Source of the DNA: Chitinophaga filiformis
GTDB lineage: Bacteria > Bacteroidota > Bacteroidia > Chitinophagales > Chitinophagaceae
NCBI RefSeq assembly: GCF_900102545.1
Contig: NZ_FNBN01000002.1
Coordinates: forward strand, 966,264-1,030,263
Reading direction: 5' to 3'
DNA: 64,000 nt
Positions 28,264 through 38,446 of the stretch are shown in pieces (position 1 is the stretch's first letter; each line of letters starts with the position of its first letter). Both the position numbers and the translations under genes were made by a program. Below the pieces are notes generated by a model. That model was given only the letters and a program-made list of their open reading frames with translations, had not been told where the DNA came from and made no database searches.

Positions 28264-28980
28264 ATGAGTAATACTAAGATGAAGGTGGAGATCTGGTCGG
28301 ATATTATGTGTCCATGGTGTTACATCGGCAAGCGGAGGTTTGAGGCTGCCATGGCCCAATTCCCCGATGCCGGCGCTGTGGAGATAGAGTGGCACAGTTT
28401 TCAGCTGGACCCAACTATACAGAACGGTCACGGGGATAACCTGTATACCTACCTGTCTAAAAGGAAGGGTATTCCGTACGAACAGGCAGAACAAATGAAT
28501 AACCAGGTGACGGCACTGGCCAGTACCCTGGGATTAACCTATAACCTGGACGAGGCTGTGGTGGCCAATTCTTTTGACGCCCACCGCCTGATCCAGCTGG
28601 CTAAAAAGCACCAGCTGGGGGATGCCGCTGAAGAACGTCTTTTCAGGGCTTATTTTACCGAAGGAAAGGATTTTAGCGATCCGGTTGTCCTTCAGGCCCT
28701 TGGTAAGGAAATAGGTCTGGAAGAAGGCGTTTTACAGGAACTGGTTAGCGGACAGGCATATGCCAACGAAGTGCGTAAGGACATTGCTGAAGCAGAAACC
28801 CTGGGTATCAGGGGTGTTCCTTTCTTTGTTTTTGACCGTAAATATGGCGTTTCCGGCGCCCAGGCGTCTGAGACCTTCCTGGAAGTGCTCAATAAGTCTG
28901 TGGGGGAATGGAAACAAACGCAGCCTGCCAGACTGGATATCATAGAAGGACAATCTTGTGGTCCTGACGGAAACTGCTGA
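28264..28980 (+). CDS. DsbA-family oxidoreductase, FrnE-like
   Basis: 238 aa, no signal peptide. Thioredoxin fold with the active site MCPWCYIGKRRFE near the N terminus, the large helical insertion typical of FrnE/2-hydroxychromene isomerase relatives, and the cis-Pro loop GIRGVPFFVFDRKYGVSGAQ. Cytosolic members catalyse disulfide exchange and are linked to oxidative stress resistance. It ends with a Cys-containing tail (GQSCGPDGNC). Divergent from an HxlR-type regulator that probably controls it. An ATG at 28279 is an alternative start. Confidence 0.9.
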   Translation: MSNTKMKVEIWSDIMCPWCYIGKRRFEAAMAQFPDAGAVEIEWHSFQLDPTIQNGHGDNLYTYLSKRKGIPYEQAEQMNNQVTALASTLGLTYNLDEAVVANSFDAHRLIQLAKKHQLGDAAEERLFRAYFTEGKDFSDPVVLQALGKEIGLEEGVLQELVSGQAYANEVRKDIAEAETLGIRGVPFFVFDRKYGVSGAQASETFLEVLNKSVGEWKQTQPARLDIIEGQSCGPDGNC

Positions 28981-29038
28981 CATACTGTTGTCATCTTCGT
29001 ATCTTTCCTTTGTACTGTTAACTTAAACAGCACTACGA

Positions 29039-30103
29039 ATGACAGCAAAAATCCTTCTACAGCAAAGACTGGCAAACCAGCAATTGATACGCCCTACCTT
29101 TGGTTCCGCACCCGAACTCGTACGCTGGTGCGGAGCCATACAGGCGCAGGACTATGAAATGTCTAAATGGGCAGTGGGCATGCGCCTGCCGGCTGCTACT
29201 ACTGAACAGATAGAAGCCTCCATCAGTAAGGGAGAACTTGTTCGTACTCACGTTTTACGACCTACCTGGCATCTCGTGCATCCGGAAGATATACGCTGGA
29301 TGATGACGCTGACAGGACCCGGTATAGAACAGTCTATGGGTACTTATAACCGGAAACTGGAACTCGACAGTACCGTATTCCGGAAAAGTAATAAAGTGTT
29401 CGAAAAAGCCCTGCGAGACGGTAAACAACTAACCCGGCCGGAACTGGCAGATATACTGGAGAAAGCAAAGATCCCCACCAATGATCTCCGGATGAACTTC
29501 CTGCTCATAAAAGCGGAACTGGATATGGTGATCTGTAACGGGGGTAAACGGGATAAGCAAATCACCTATGCCCTGTTTGAGGAACGCGTACCCGCTTCGA
29601 AGCTCTTGACAAAAGAAGAGTCCCTTGCCGCATTGGCGCTTCGCTATTTTAACAGCCATGGCCCTGCTACCCTCAAAGATTTTACGGGCTGGAGCGGCTT
29701 GTCGATTACAGCCGCAAGACAGGGACTCAATCTTGTTAAAGATCAATTGAATAAGGAAACTGTTTACGACCTGGAATATTGGGGACCAGCCCATGCCTCA
29801 GGCGTTAAAAGTACTGACAACCCCGTGCTGCTGATACCGAATTATGATGAATACCTCGTTGCCTATAAGGACAGGGAGGTTATCTACGATGGGCAACATG
29901 ACGATCATTTGAGCAGGGAAGGCAATCCGCTGTTTAACAATATCATACTCATCAAGGGGCAGATTGCCGGCGTATGGAGGCGTACTATCAAGAAGAAGGA
30001 GGTGGTGATGGATTTACAGACATTTGCCCCGCTCAGTAAAACGGACCAGGCTAAACTGGATAAGGAAGTTGCAAGATATAAGCAATTCATCCACTTACAA
30101 TAA
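29039..30103 (+). CDS. Winged-helix DNA-binding protein (HTH_42/AlkX type)
   Basis: 354 aa. N-terminal LLQQRLANQQLIRPTFGSAP and WCGAIQAQDYEMSKWAVGMR, then HVLRPTWHLVHPEDIRWMMT, are the signature of the winged-helix DNA-binding superfamily PF06224. Family members such as YcaQ/AlkX unhook DNA interstrand crosslinks, where a QxQ motif is essential; here the corresponding segment reads IQAQD. The end (PNYDEYLVAYKDREVIYDG) is also typical. It follows the DsbA-family gene by 58 bp. Role in DNA repair is likely by family, but substrate is unknown; many actinobacterial and Bacteroidota relatives are uncharacterised. Confidence 0.8.
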   Translation: MTAKILLQQRLANQQLIRPTFGSAPELVRWCGAIQAQDYEMSKWAVGMRLPAATTEQIEASISKGELVRTHVLRPTWHLVHPEDIRWMMTLTGPGIEQSMGTYNRKLELDSTVFRKSNKVFEKALRDGKQLTRPELADILEKAKIPTNDLRMNFLLIKAELDMVICNGGKRDKQITYALFEERVPASKLLTKEESLAALALRYFNSHGPATLKDFTGWSGLSITAARQGLNLVKDQLNKETVYDLEYWGPAHASGVKSTDNPVLLIPNYDEYLVAYKDREVIYDGQHDDHLSREGNPLFNNIILIKGQIAGVWRRTIKKKEVVMDLQTFAPLSKTDQAKLDKEVARYKQFIHLQ

Positions 30104-30122
30104 TATGCATTAAATTGGGTAC

Positions 30123-31451
30123 ATGTTTACCCGGTTAATCAAACTACTGCCTGCCATTATTTTCATTTGCTGTGCCCATCTTGCATCAGCACAACGTGGT
30201 AATTCACTGAAAGCAGATCTGCAGTTGCTGAAAACGAAACTGGAAACGATCCATCCGGCCTTGTATGAGTATACGGCCCAAGCCCGGATGGAGCAATTGT
30301 TTGACAGTTGTTATCAGCAATTGAACGATGACACGGACGACAGGCAGTTCTATGGTATCGTCAAAGTATTGCTAAGTGCGGTGAAAGATGGTCATCTGTC
30401 AACAGGCGCATCACCACGTTTTTCGCAGACCATTCATACTGAAAACAGCTATCTGCCGCTGATCACTTATTTTAAAAGTGATAGCATCTTTATCGTTAAC
30501 AGTATCGATAATAAGATACCAGCCGGTAGTCGCCTGATAAGCGTCAACTCACATCCTGCAGATGCTATGCGGCAAAAGATGTACGACTACCTGATGTCAG
30601 ACGGTTACAGTACAAGTAAGAAAGCACTGATCCTTAACCAGATCTTCTATTTCTATTATTATCTCTCTTATGGCTATTCGGCGGGATTTACCGTGGAGTA
30701 TATTTCTTCCTCCGGGGAGCCTTCAACTGTCTCGCTGCCTGCTGTGGAAGAAAAAGTCATCAATACACTGAAGATCTCTGAAGAAGAAAAACCTCTGTTA
30801 TCTGCTACTTTTACGGAAGACAATATCTGTATCCTTAATATCAGGACCTTCGGTGCGGATGATCTTCAGCAGGCGAAGCTGGATTATCCTGCTTTTCTGG
30901 AAAAAACTTTCAGGAGAATAAAACAGGACAAGGTACAAAAACTCATTATCGACCTGCGGGACAATGGTGGTGGCAGGGACGCATATGGTGTGATGTTGTA
31001 TTCCTATCTCACTAAACAGGCATTCCGTTATTATAGCTATCTGGAGAAAGATAAAAAGAAACTGTCAGGCAAACCCGGGCTGGGCATACAACGCCCTGCT
31101 GCCTTACCGTACAGCGGTGCTGTCTGGATATTGACAGGTGGCAATACTTTCTCTGCAGCGGCTGAATTCTGTGCGGTTGCGTATAGTAATCACAGGGCTA
31201 CTTTTATCGGCGAAGAAACCGGCGGAGGGTATGAAGGGAATCACTCCGGACAAATGATACAGGTTGAATTGCCATCCAGTAAAGTAACTGTCTGGATACC
31301 TACTATCAAATATGTCATGGATGTGATTCCCGCAAAATATCCTGGTCACGGCATTATTCCGCATCTGCAGGTACAGCCTTCTGCAATGGAATATCTCCAA
31401 CATGAAGACAGGGTGTTAAAGGAAGCTTTGTCAGAGGCCCGTTCCCGTTGA
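30123..31451 (+). CDS. S41-family peptidase, secreted
   Basis: 442 aa with signal peptide (LLPAIIFICCAHLASAQ). Residues about 25-110 are a helical cap; the region around FIVNSIDNKIPAGSRLISVN is PDZ-like. The protease core carries KLIIDLRDNGGGRDAYGVML and the nucleophile segment ILTGGNTFSAAAEFCAV, matching the Ser of tail-specific/C-terminal processing proteases. Periplasmic or outer-membrane-associated proteolysis is likely. It starts 19 bp after the winged-helix gene and converges on the RND adaptor gene, whose stop is 7 bp away. Confidence 0.88.
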   Translation: MFTRLIKLLPAIIFICCAHLASAQRGNSLKADLQLLKTKLETIHPALYEYTAQARMEQLFDSCYQQLNDDTDDRQFYGIVKVLLSAVKDGHLSTGASPRFSQTIHTENSYLPLITYFKSDSIFIVNSIDNKIPAGSRLISVNSHPADAMRQKMYDYLMSDGYSTSKKALILNQIFYFYYYLSYGYSAGFTVEYISSSGEPSTVSLPAVEEKVINTLKISEEEKPLLSATFTEDNICILNIRTFGADDLQQAKLDYPAFLEKTFRRIKQDKVQKLIIDLRDNGGGRDAYGVMLYSYLTKQAFRYYSYLEKDKKKLSGKPGLGIQRPAALPYSGAVWILTGGNTFSAAAEFCAVAYSNHRATFIGEETGGGYEGNHSGQMIQVELPSSKVTVWIPTIKYVMDVIPAKYPGHGIIPHLQVQPSAMEYLQHEDRVLKEALSEARSR

Positions 31452-31457
31452 TCGTCA

Positions 31458-32624
31458 CTAATGCTCGTCTTCTTCTCCTGTGTTTTTAAGTTTAGAGAAT
31501 AATGCAAAGGCGCCTTTTACAACAACATCTGCGCCTTTGATATCAAAGCCAGGTGGCATAATCACTTCTGTATAGCCTAATTCGCTGTTACCCTTTTCTA
31601 TAGGCAGCATCTCGTAAAGATAATTCCCTTCGGCTCCTGCTTCACGCCCCTTAGCGATAAAGATACAGGGCTTGCCTTCAAACTGAATGATCGCCTCATC
31701 CGGCAAAGCATTTACCATGGCATTGCCTATTTCGATCCAGGCAGTGAGGTACATACCGGGCAACAGTTCGCGGTCTTCATTGTCCAGGTGACAGTGTACC
31801 TGTACCGTACGTTCATTGCTGATCTCACGACCTATGAGATGTACCCGGGCGCTACGTTGTGTAGTCTCATTCGCCAGGGTGAAACGAACTCGCTGGTCCA
31901 GCTTTAGTTTAGGAATATCTTTTTCAAACACGGTGAGTTCCGCATGCAGGTGCTCTGTATTGACGATTTCAAACAGTTTATCAGATGGATTTACATAAGC
32001 GCCGATGTTAGTATTCACGACAGTCACGTACCCGGTAATCGGGCTATAAAGCTGAATAGTGCTCTGGATATTTCCTGCGTCCAGAGCTGTCAGATTGATG
32101 TTGAGCAGTTTCAGTTTCTCCTGTAATCCTTTGATACGGGCAGCATTGGAGAGATAGTTAGCCTTTGCCTGTTGAAATACTTTCTGCGCATTCACATTCT
32201 CTTTGGCCAGTGCTTCCTGTCGCTGGTATTCTGCCAGCAGGTATTCCTGCTGTCCTTTATTCTCCAGGTAATCCTGCTGCAATTGAATCAGATCGGGATG
32301 CTGCAAAGAAACTACCACTTCGCCCTTATGGATCAGGGTACCCTGTAATAAGGCTGTGTTCTTTACGAAAGCGCCGAAGGGTGCAGAGATAGTGATCATG
32401 CTCTGCGGAGGTACATCCAGTTTACCATTGGCACGGATATTACTACTGATTTGTTTTTGTTCGATCTTACCAGTCTTTATACCAACGGTGGTATACTGTA
32501 CCGGTGTTAATTCTGCTACCATTCCTTCAGCCGCGGCATGTTGTTCTTCCGGTGCTTCTTTTTCTGTTTTATTGCCACAGGCAGCTAAGGAAATGATCAG
32601 GGCACTATATATGAGATACTTCAT
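31458..32624 (-). CDS. RND efflux periplasmic adaptor, CusB/CzcB-like lipoprotein
   Basis: 388 aa. Lipoprotein leader MKYLIYSALIISLAACGNKT. A membrane-fusion-protein layout follows: barrel-sandwich halves (ANGKLDVPPQSMITISAPFG and IQLYSPITGYVTVVNTNIGA) around a long alpha-hairpin (residues about 110-180), then beta-barrel and membrane-proximal domains. It bridges the inner-membrane RND pump and the outer-membrane channel that are encoded in the fused gene 13 bp upstream. No His/Met-rich metal-binding tail is obvious, although EEQHAAAEG and EEDEH occur at the ends. Likely part of Cu/Ag or divalent-cation export. Confidence 0.92.
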   Translation of the reverse strand: MKYLIYSALIISLAACGNKTEKEAPEEQHAAAEGMVAELTPVQYTTVGIKTGKIEQKQISSNIRANGKLDVPPQSMITISAPFGAFVKNTALLQGTLIHKGEVVVSLQHPDLIQLQQDYLENKGQQEYLLAEYQRQEALAKENVNAQKVFQQAKANYLSNAARIKGLQEKLKLLNINLTALDAGNIQSTIQLYSPITGYVTVVNTNIGAYVNPSDKLFEIVNTEHLHAELTVFEKDIPKLKLDQRVRFTLANETTQRSARVHLIGREISNERTVQVHCHLDNEDRELLPGMYLTAWIEIGNAMVNALPDEAIIQFEGKPCIFIAKGREAGAEGNYLYEMLPIEKGNSELGYTEVIMPPGFDIKGADVVVKGAFALFSKLKNTGEEDEH

Positions 32625-32637
32625 GATTTTCTGTTGA

Positions 32638-35600
32638 TTATTGTTGTGCGTTCAGCATTTGTAAGGACAATACCGCATTGTTATAGCCACGGATGGTTTG
32701 CAGCCAGGCTTCGCGGATGTTGAATACTTCCTGCAGGCTTAAGAGATAGGTAGTATATCCTACATCTCCTTTCTCATATCCCAGCAATGCATGTTTCTCT
32801 ATGAGCATCGCATTAGGTATGGCAGTTTCCCGGTAATAATCCAGGCTGCTTTTATAACGGGAGTACTCTGCCACTGCTTGTTGCCATCTGCTTTTCAACT
32901 CAACATTCATTTGCTGATAGTGAAAGTCTGCCTGTATTCTGCGCTGTTCCGCAGCCTTTACTCTTGCACGGAAGGGGCCTAGCCATAAAGGAATGGAAAC
33001 GCCGGCATGCCAACCCTGGAAACGGTCGCCGCCTTTGGCGATTGCGGTACCTCCACTGTTGAGTGAAGTGCCTATCAGGGATTGATTAAAATAACCGATT
33101 GATAGATCAGGCAATAGTGCATTTGCTTCGAGCTTCTTCTCTTTTTCCTGGATAACTACCTGCTGCTGTTGCCACTGTAATGCAGGATAATGCTGCAGTT
33201 GAGCGGAATCGCCAACAATACCGGCAGATAAAGGTTCCAGTGTTTGTTTGGCGATAAGCAGCGGCGTAGTACTGCCTGACAAACCTTGTAATCCCGCCAG
33301 CAGTACCTGTTCTTCTGCAAGACTTTGCTTATTGAGATGGCGTATCTCTGCCAGTCGTGTTTCGGCGGAGGTCTTCTCCAATAGTCCTGTTTCGCCTGTT
33401 CTGAACTTCAGGTCTGCCGCTTTTACAAAGCGTTGGTAAATACTATCCTGTTGCGCCAGCAGTTGCCTGTATGCATAGAGGTACTGCAGCTGGTACCAGC
33501 CTTGCCTGACCTGGAATACCAGTTCATGTTTAGTGACAGCCTGTTGCAGCTTACTGCCCTGCATTTGTGCATCGTACAGAGATGCCTTTGCACCGAATAC
33601 AGAGGGGAAAGGGATCTTCTGGGTGACAGTGATATTATTATCGTTTTTGACATAGCTATTGTATTGCCCATATTGCAGACCGATGTCTGTTTTGGGTAAT
33701 TCTCCTGCTGTCCGTTTTAATTGTTTATAGTAGTCTACACCGGCTCCTGCCGCCTGCAGCCCTTTATTCTGCTGCAGTGTAAGCTGTATAAGGCCATCGA
33801 GTGTAAGTGGCTGTTGTGCATGTGAGAGCATGGGAGCACCTGTCAGCAGCAACAGGATCATGACTGTTTTATGCATGTTTCCGGCGCTTTTTATTTTTTC
33901 AGATAAGATGTACAGACAGGGCAATACAAACAAGGTAAGCAGGGTTGCGGTTATCAGTCCGCCGATAACTACTGTAGCCAGCGGCTTCTGTACTTCTGCT
34001 CCACTGCCATGCGACAAAGCCATGGGCAGGAAACCCAATGAAGCAACGGTGGCCGTCATGATCACAGGACGTAAGCGGGTACCTGTACCCCGCATGACAA
34101 TCTCCCGCAGGTCAGTTATTCCTTCTTTACGCAGGCGGTTAAATTCGGCAATGAGCACAATGCCATTGAGTACGGCCACACCAAAGAGCGCGATAAAACC
34201 GACAGCAGCTGAGATACTGAAAGCCATCCCCCGCAACCATAAAGCTACAATACCACCTACGGCGGATAAAGGAATGGCAGTATAAATGAGTAAGCCCTGT
34301 TTTACAGAACCAAAAGAGAAATACAGTAAAATGAATATCAGCAGCAATGCTACCGGTACTGCTATCTTGAGTCGCGATCTGGCCTGCTGCAGATTTTCGA
34401 AGGAGCCGCCATAGGTGATGTAATAACCGGGAGACATTTTCACTTTCTGACTTATCTTCTGTTGTAACTCCTCCACAATACTTTCCACATCTCTGCCACG
34501 TACATTAAATCCTATGGTGATACGCCGTTTGGCATCATCACGCTGTATCTGGTTAGGTCCTACTTTCAGGCTGATATCCGCCACCTGGTTCAAAGGTACC
34601 TGGTTACCATTGGGAGCTGTAACGTATAATGCGGATACATCTTCCAGGCCAGCCCGGCTCTCTTTATCCAGTCTGACCACCAGGTCGTACCTCTTCTCTC
34701 CTTCATAGATGACACCTGCACGCTGGCCTGCGAAAGCAGTATTGATCACGGTGTTGATGTCTTCTATATTCAGACCGAAGCGGGCAATCTGGTCACGGTG
34801 GTATTGTACTACGATCTGCGGCAAACCGGAAGACTGCTCCACGTACAGGTCGGCCGCGCCGCGTATGCCGCTTACCACACTTCCTACTTTATGCGCATAG
34901 GCAGCAAGTCTGTCAAGATCTTCGCCATAGATCTTTACCACTACATCCTGCCGGGCGCCGGTCATCAGTTCATTGAAACGCATTTGTATGGGCTGCTGGA
35001 AGCCAAAGCTAACACCGGGTATCGCCTCGAGGGCTTCCGTCATTTTATCTGCCAGTTCATCTCTGTTTTTTGCCTTTGTCCATTCAGAACGGTCTTTCAG
35101 GGCAATGATCAGGTCACATGCTTCCACCGGCATGGGGTCAGTAGGGATTTCGCTGCTACCGATCTTGCCGACTACCTCCTTTACCTCATCGGGGAACTGC
35201 TTCAGCAAGATATCAGCCGCCTTACCGGCAACGTCTATCGTTTCATACAGGCTGCTGCCTGTCAGCAATCTTGTCTCTACGGCGAAGTCGCCTTCATCCA
35301 GGGATGGAATAAATTCTGCACCCAGCCGGGTGAATAGTAACAGGCTTGCACCAAACAAGCCGATGGATATTACGATGACAGCACGTTTGAAGCGTAATAC
35401 AAAGGTTAAAGCCTTAGTATAAACGCGATGCAGATAGTCCATGATCCTGTCAGACAGGGTGCGTTTATGCACTGCCTTTTTACTCAGGAACAATGCACTA
35501 GCCATTGGCACATAGGTCAACGAGAGAATAAAGGCCCCTAAGATGGCAAATGAGACTGTCTGCGCCATTGGCCGGAACATCTTTCCTTCTACACCGGAAA

Positions 35601-36996
35601 GCGCCAGAATAGGCAGATAAACGATTAATATGATGATCTCGCCAAAGGCAGCGGAGGTTCTGATACGGCTGGCGGCAGTGTATACTTCGTCGTCCATTTC
35701 CGACTGTGTAAATGCGACGCCTGTTTTCCGTAATCCCAGGTGATGCATGGTCGCTTCTACGATGATGACCGCTCCATCTACGATCAGGCCGAAGTCGATC
35801 GCTCCGAGGCTCATCAGGTTACCGGAAACATTGAAGAGCTGCATCATACAGATGGCAAACAGCATAGCGAGGGGAATGACGGATGCTACGATCAGGCCGG
35901 CTCTGAGATTGCCCAGCAGGAGTACCAGTACGAAGATGACGATCAGGGCTCCTTCGGCGAGGTTACGTACGACAGTTTCCACGGCATTGTTCACCAGTTT
36001 AGTTCTGTCCAGGAAAGGTTCTATCAATATACCTTCCGGCAGGGTCTTTTCTATCTGCCTGATCCTCTCCTTAACATTTTTGATCACGGCAGAAGAGTTG
36101 GCGCCTTTCAGCATCAGCACGATGGCCCCTACCCTTTCGCCTTCCACGTTGCGTGTCATGGCGCCATAACGGATAGCGTGGCCGTAACCTACTTTTCCGA
36201 CGTTGTCTATCAGCACCGGGATGCCACTGCTGTGTGTTTTTACGACTACATTCCCGATATCTTCCAGACTACCTATCAATCCTTCGCTACGGATGAACCA
36301 GGCGTTGGGTCTTTTATCAATATAAGCACCGCCGGTGTTCTGGTTGTTCTTAGCCAGGGCATTGAACACATCAGTAATACTGAGGTCCATGCTACGCAGC
36401 TTTTCAGGATCAAGCGCGATCTCATATTGTTTGAGAAAACCACCAAAGCTGCTTACATCTGCTACGCCGGGTACGCCCAGCAATTGTCTGCGGATGATCC
36501 AGTCCTGTATACTCCGCAGCTCCATGGCATTATATCGCTTTTCATAGCCCGGCTTCGTGTGCACAACATACTGGTATATTTCTCCCAATCCGGTGGTAAC
36601 GGGCGCCAGTTCCGGACTTCCTACACCGGGAGGGATCTGGTCTTTGACAGTTGTCAGTCTTTCACTGACCTGTTGCCGGGCCCAGTAGACGTCTATATGC
36701 TCCTGGAAAACTACGGTTACTACGCTCAGGCCAAAGCGGGAAAACGAGCGGACTTCAGTAATACCGGGGATGGAAGCAACAGATTGTTCCACCGGGAAAG
36801 TGACAAGCCGTTCTATGTCCTGTGCAGCCTGTGAAGGCGCAGTTGTGATGATCTGCACCTGATTGTTGGTAATGTCGGGCAATGCGTCTATAGGCAATCT
36901 CGTGAGGGCGTAAATACCCCACGCGATCAGCCCGACGATAAAGAGTATAATGATCAGTTTATTCCGTACGGAGAAACCGATGATCTTATCGAGCAT
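32638..36996 (-). CDS. CusA/CzcA-type RND pump fused to TolC-like outer-membrane factor
   Basis: 1452 aa. Residues 1 to about 1035 are a full heavy-metal RND pump: IIGFSVRNKLIIILFIVGLI as first membrane helix, periplasmic porter domains, and proton-relay helix region (GAIDFGLIVDGAVIIVEATM). At about residue 1041 a new signal-like segment appears (MHKTVMILLLLTGAPMLSHA) and the remaining 400 residues are a TolC-family channel with the usual two coiled-coil halves. The single uninterrupted frame joins an inner-membrane pump to an outer-membrane factor; the extra hydrophobic segment would carry the chain back across the inner membrane or be cut as an internal signal. This architecture is known in Bacteroidota. 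Operon with the adaptor downstream and a small Cys-rich protein upstream. Confidence 0.92.
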   Translation of the reverse strand: MLDKIIGFSVRNKLIIILFIVGLIAWGIYALTRLPIDALPDITNNQVQIITTAPSQAAQDIERLVTFPVEQSVASIPGITEVRSFSRFGLSVVTVVFQEHIDVYWARQQVSERLTTVKDQIPPGVGSPELAPVTTGLGEIYQYVVHTKPGYEKRYNAMELRSIQDWIIRRQLLGVPGVADVSSFGGFLKQYEIALDPEKLRSMDLSITDVFNALAKNNQNTGGAYIDKRPNAWFIRSEGLIGSLEDIGNVVVKTHSSGIPVLIDNVGKVGYGHAIRYGAMTRNVEGERVGAIVLMLKGANSSAVIKNVKERIRQIEKTLPEGILIEPFLDRTKLVNNAVETVVRNLAEGALIVIFVLVLLLGNLRAGLIVASVIPLAMLFAICMMQLFNVSGNLMSLGAIDFGLIVDGAVIIVEATMHHLGLRKTGVAFTQSEMDDEVYTAASRIRTSAAFGEIIILIVYLPILALSGVEGKMFRPMAQTVSFAILGAFILSLTYVPMASALFLSKKAVHKRTLSDRIMDYLHRVYTKALTFVLRFKRAVIVISIGLFGASLLLFTRLGAEFIPSLDEGDFAVETRLLTGSSLYETIDVAGKAADILLKQFPDEVKEVVGKIGSSEIPTDPMPVEACDLIIALKDRSEWTKAKNRDELADKMTEALEAIPGVSFGFQQPIQMRFNELMTGARQDVVVKIYGEDLDRLAAYAHKVGSVVSGIRGAADLYVEQSSGLPQIVVQYHRDQIARFGLNIEDINTVINTAFAGQRAGVIYEGEKRYDLVVRLDKESRAGLEDVSALYVTAPNGNQVPLNQVADISLKVGPNQIQRDDAKRRITIGFNVRGRDVESIVEELQQKISQKVKMSPGYYITYGGSFENLQQARSRLKIAVPVALLLIFILLYFSFGSVKQGLLIYTAIPLSAVGGIVALWLRGMAFSISAAVGFIALFGVAVLNGIVLIAEFNRLRKEGITDLREIVMRGTGTRLRPVIMTATVASLGFLPMALSHGSGAEVQKPLATVVIGGLITATLLTLFVLPCLYILSEKIKSAGNMHKTVMILLLLTGAPMLSHAQQPLTLDGLIQLTLQQNKGLQAAGAGVDYYKQLKRTAGELPKTDIGLQYGQYNSYVKNDNNITVTQKIPFPSVFGAKASLYDAQMQGSKLQQAVTKHELVFQVRQGWYQLQYLYAYRQLLAQQDSIYQRFVKAADLKFRTGETGLLEKTSAETRLAEIRHLNKQSLAEEQVLLAGLQGLSGSTTPLLIAKQTLEPLSAGIVGDSAQLQHYPALQWQQQQVVIQEKEKKLEANALLPDLSIGYFNQSLIGTSLNSGGTAIAKGGDRFQGWHAGVSIPLWLGPFRARVKAAEQRRIQADFHYQQMNVELKSRWQQAVAEYSRYKSSLDYYRETAIPNAMLIEKHALLGYEKGDVGYTTYLLSLQEVFNIREAWLQTIRGYNNAVLSLQMLNAQQ

Positions 36997-37038
36997 GGAT
37001 TTAGTTTAAATGATGAATAAAGGGATAATATGGACGTA

Positions 37039-37314
37039 TTATGCCCTTGGAGGGTTCCAGCATTTCGCTGTATAACCGGGAAGAGAGATGGCCCGGTATT
37101 CTGTATAATGGGTGTAAATAATGTTCGTAACGGGTTCTATCTGTACTGTCTTTTCCAATACTACGGGAACAGAGCAGTTATGGCAATTGAAGAAAGGGGA
37201 ACATATTCCTTGCGGCACATCATGCCTGTCGCCTTCGCAATTATCAAAATTGCAACAGGGGATGACTGCCATCAGCAGTACATAGACCGATATGATCAAT
37301 GTAATTACTTTCAT
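37039..37314 (-). CDS. Small Cys-rich secreted protein, DUF6660-like
   Basis: 91 aa. Signal-like N terminus (MKVITLIISVYVLLMAVIPC) followed by a Cys-rich stretch, CNFDNCEGDRHDVPQGICSP and FFNCHNCSVP. Small proteins of this shape, which I know as DUF6660, commonly precede CusA-type pumps in Bacteroidota; here it lies 42 bp upstream of the fused pump gene. Paired Cys/His residues suggest periplasmic metal binding or sensing for the efflux system (inference). Confidence 0.75.
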   Translation of the reverse strand: MKVITLIISVYVLLMAVIPCCNFDNCEGDRHDVPQGICSPFFNCHNCSVPVVLEKTVQIEPVTNIIYTHYTEYRAISLPGYTAKCWNPPRA

Positions 37315-37438
37315 AATGCCGGGTCAAATATAGGTCAATCATCAGATTAATTTATAATGAAAGATTGCAACACTGTTGTCAGTCGCCAGAACGGGCATGC
37401 AGATGTTCCTGTCTGACAGCCATCTATGGCCTTTCTCG

Positions 37439-38446
37439 CTATTTTGCCAGTTGTAGTACTGCCCACAAGGCTGCCCCGGAAATGATGACCCATAAAAGCA
37501 CACCTTGTATCATTGGTTTTATGCCTACTCCTTTCAATACCGCGCCTGATAATCCTGCGCCAATCAGGAACAGGGTAACGGTGAGACCCGTTTTTGCTAC
37601 CTTGACGATCACTTCACTGGCTGACGGCATAGGGATGTAGGTATGTATGATCATGGCAAGGATAAACAGCCCTATGAAGTACGGTATCTTCATCTTCTGT
37701 TTACCTGTTTTGAAACAGAAGGCAGTCAGCAGTACAACAGGGATGATCCAGAGTGCGCGGGCCAGCTTAACGGTGGTTGCTATTTCGAGTGCCTGAGGAC
37801 CATATTTGCTGGCAGCTCCTACGACAGAGCTGGTGTCATGAATAGCGATAGCGCTCCAGAGGCCAAACTGTGTCTGGGTCATATGCAGGAGATGACCAAT
37901 AAAGGGAAATAGGAATAGCGCGGCGGAGTTCAGGATGAAAACCGTGCCCAGTGCTACAGACAATTGTTTTTCTTCGGCTCTGATGACTGGTGAAATTGCA
38001 GCGATGGCGCTTCCTCCACAGATGGCAGTACCGCAGGAGATCAGGTGGGATGTTTTGGTATCAATCTTTAATAATTTCCCAGCGATGTAGCCAATTACGA
38101 GGGTGCCGGTAATAGAGGCTACCGTAAATAAAAAGCCTTCACTACCGGCTTTTACGGCACTATGGATATTCATACCGAAGCCGAGTCCTACAACAGAGAC
38201 CTGCAACAATACATGTGTGGCTTTGTGATTGAGATAAAGGAAGGGATGACCTATAAACTGTGCGATGATCAAACCTATTACCAGCGCTACGGGAGGAGAT
38301 ACCCAGGGTGTCAGGCAGGCGGTGAGCGCTAATATAAATATCACTTCCCGGGTAGTGATGCTTCTGTCCAGAAAATTCTTCTTCACTATGCCTTCTGTCT
38401 TTTCATTATGCGCTATTGTAGTCATATACTGATCTTTTGATGACAC
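37439..38446 (-). CDS. YeiH-family putative sulfate exporter
   Basis: 335 aa (an ATG at 38425 would shorten it by seven residues). Ten or so membrane helices in the UPF0324/YeiH pattern, with VSVVGLGFGMNIHSAVKAGS, the conserved LISCGTAICGGSAIAAISPV and SAIAIHDTSSVVGAASKYGP. Family members are annotated as sulfate exporters on thin evidence. It is a single gene, oriented away from the TetR regulator; a LysR-type partner often seen with yeiH is absent. Confidence 0.9.
   Translation of the reverse strand: MSSKDQYMTTIAHNEKTEGIVKKNFLDRSITTREVIFILALTACLTPWVSPPVALVIGLIIAQFIGHPFLYLNHKATHVLLQVSVVGLGFGMNIHSAVKAGSEGFLFTVASITGTLVIGYIAGKLLKIDTKTSHLISCGTAICGGSAIAAISPVIRAEEKQLSVALGTVFILNSAALFLFPFIGHLLHMTQTQFGLWSAIAIHDTSSVVGAASKYGPQALEIATTVKLARALWIIPVVLLTAFCFKTGKQKMKIPYFIGLFILAMIIHTYIPMPSASEVIVKVAKTGLTVTLFLIGAGLSGAVLKGVGIKPMIQGVLLWVIISGAALWAVLQLAK

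Noticed and set aside
35740..36834. 364-aa plus-strand ORF opposite the RND pump gene
   Set aside because: Antisense shadow of a highly conserved pump; its protein has no family pattern, and His/Tyr/Gln-rich composition typical of reversed coding sequence.
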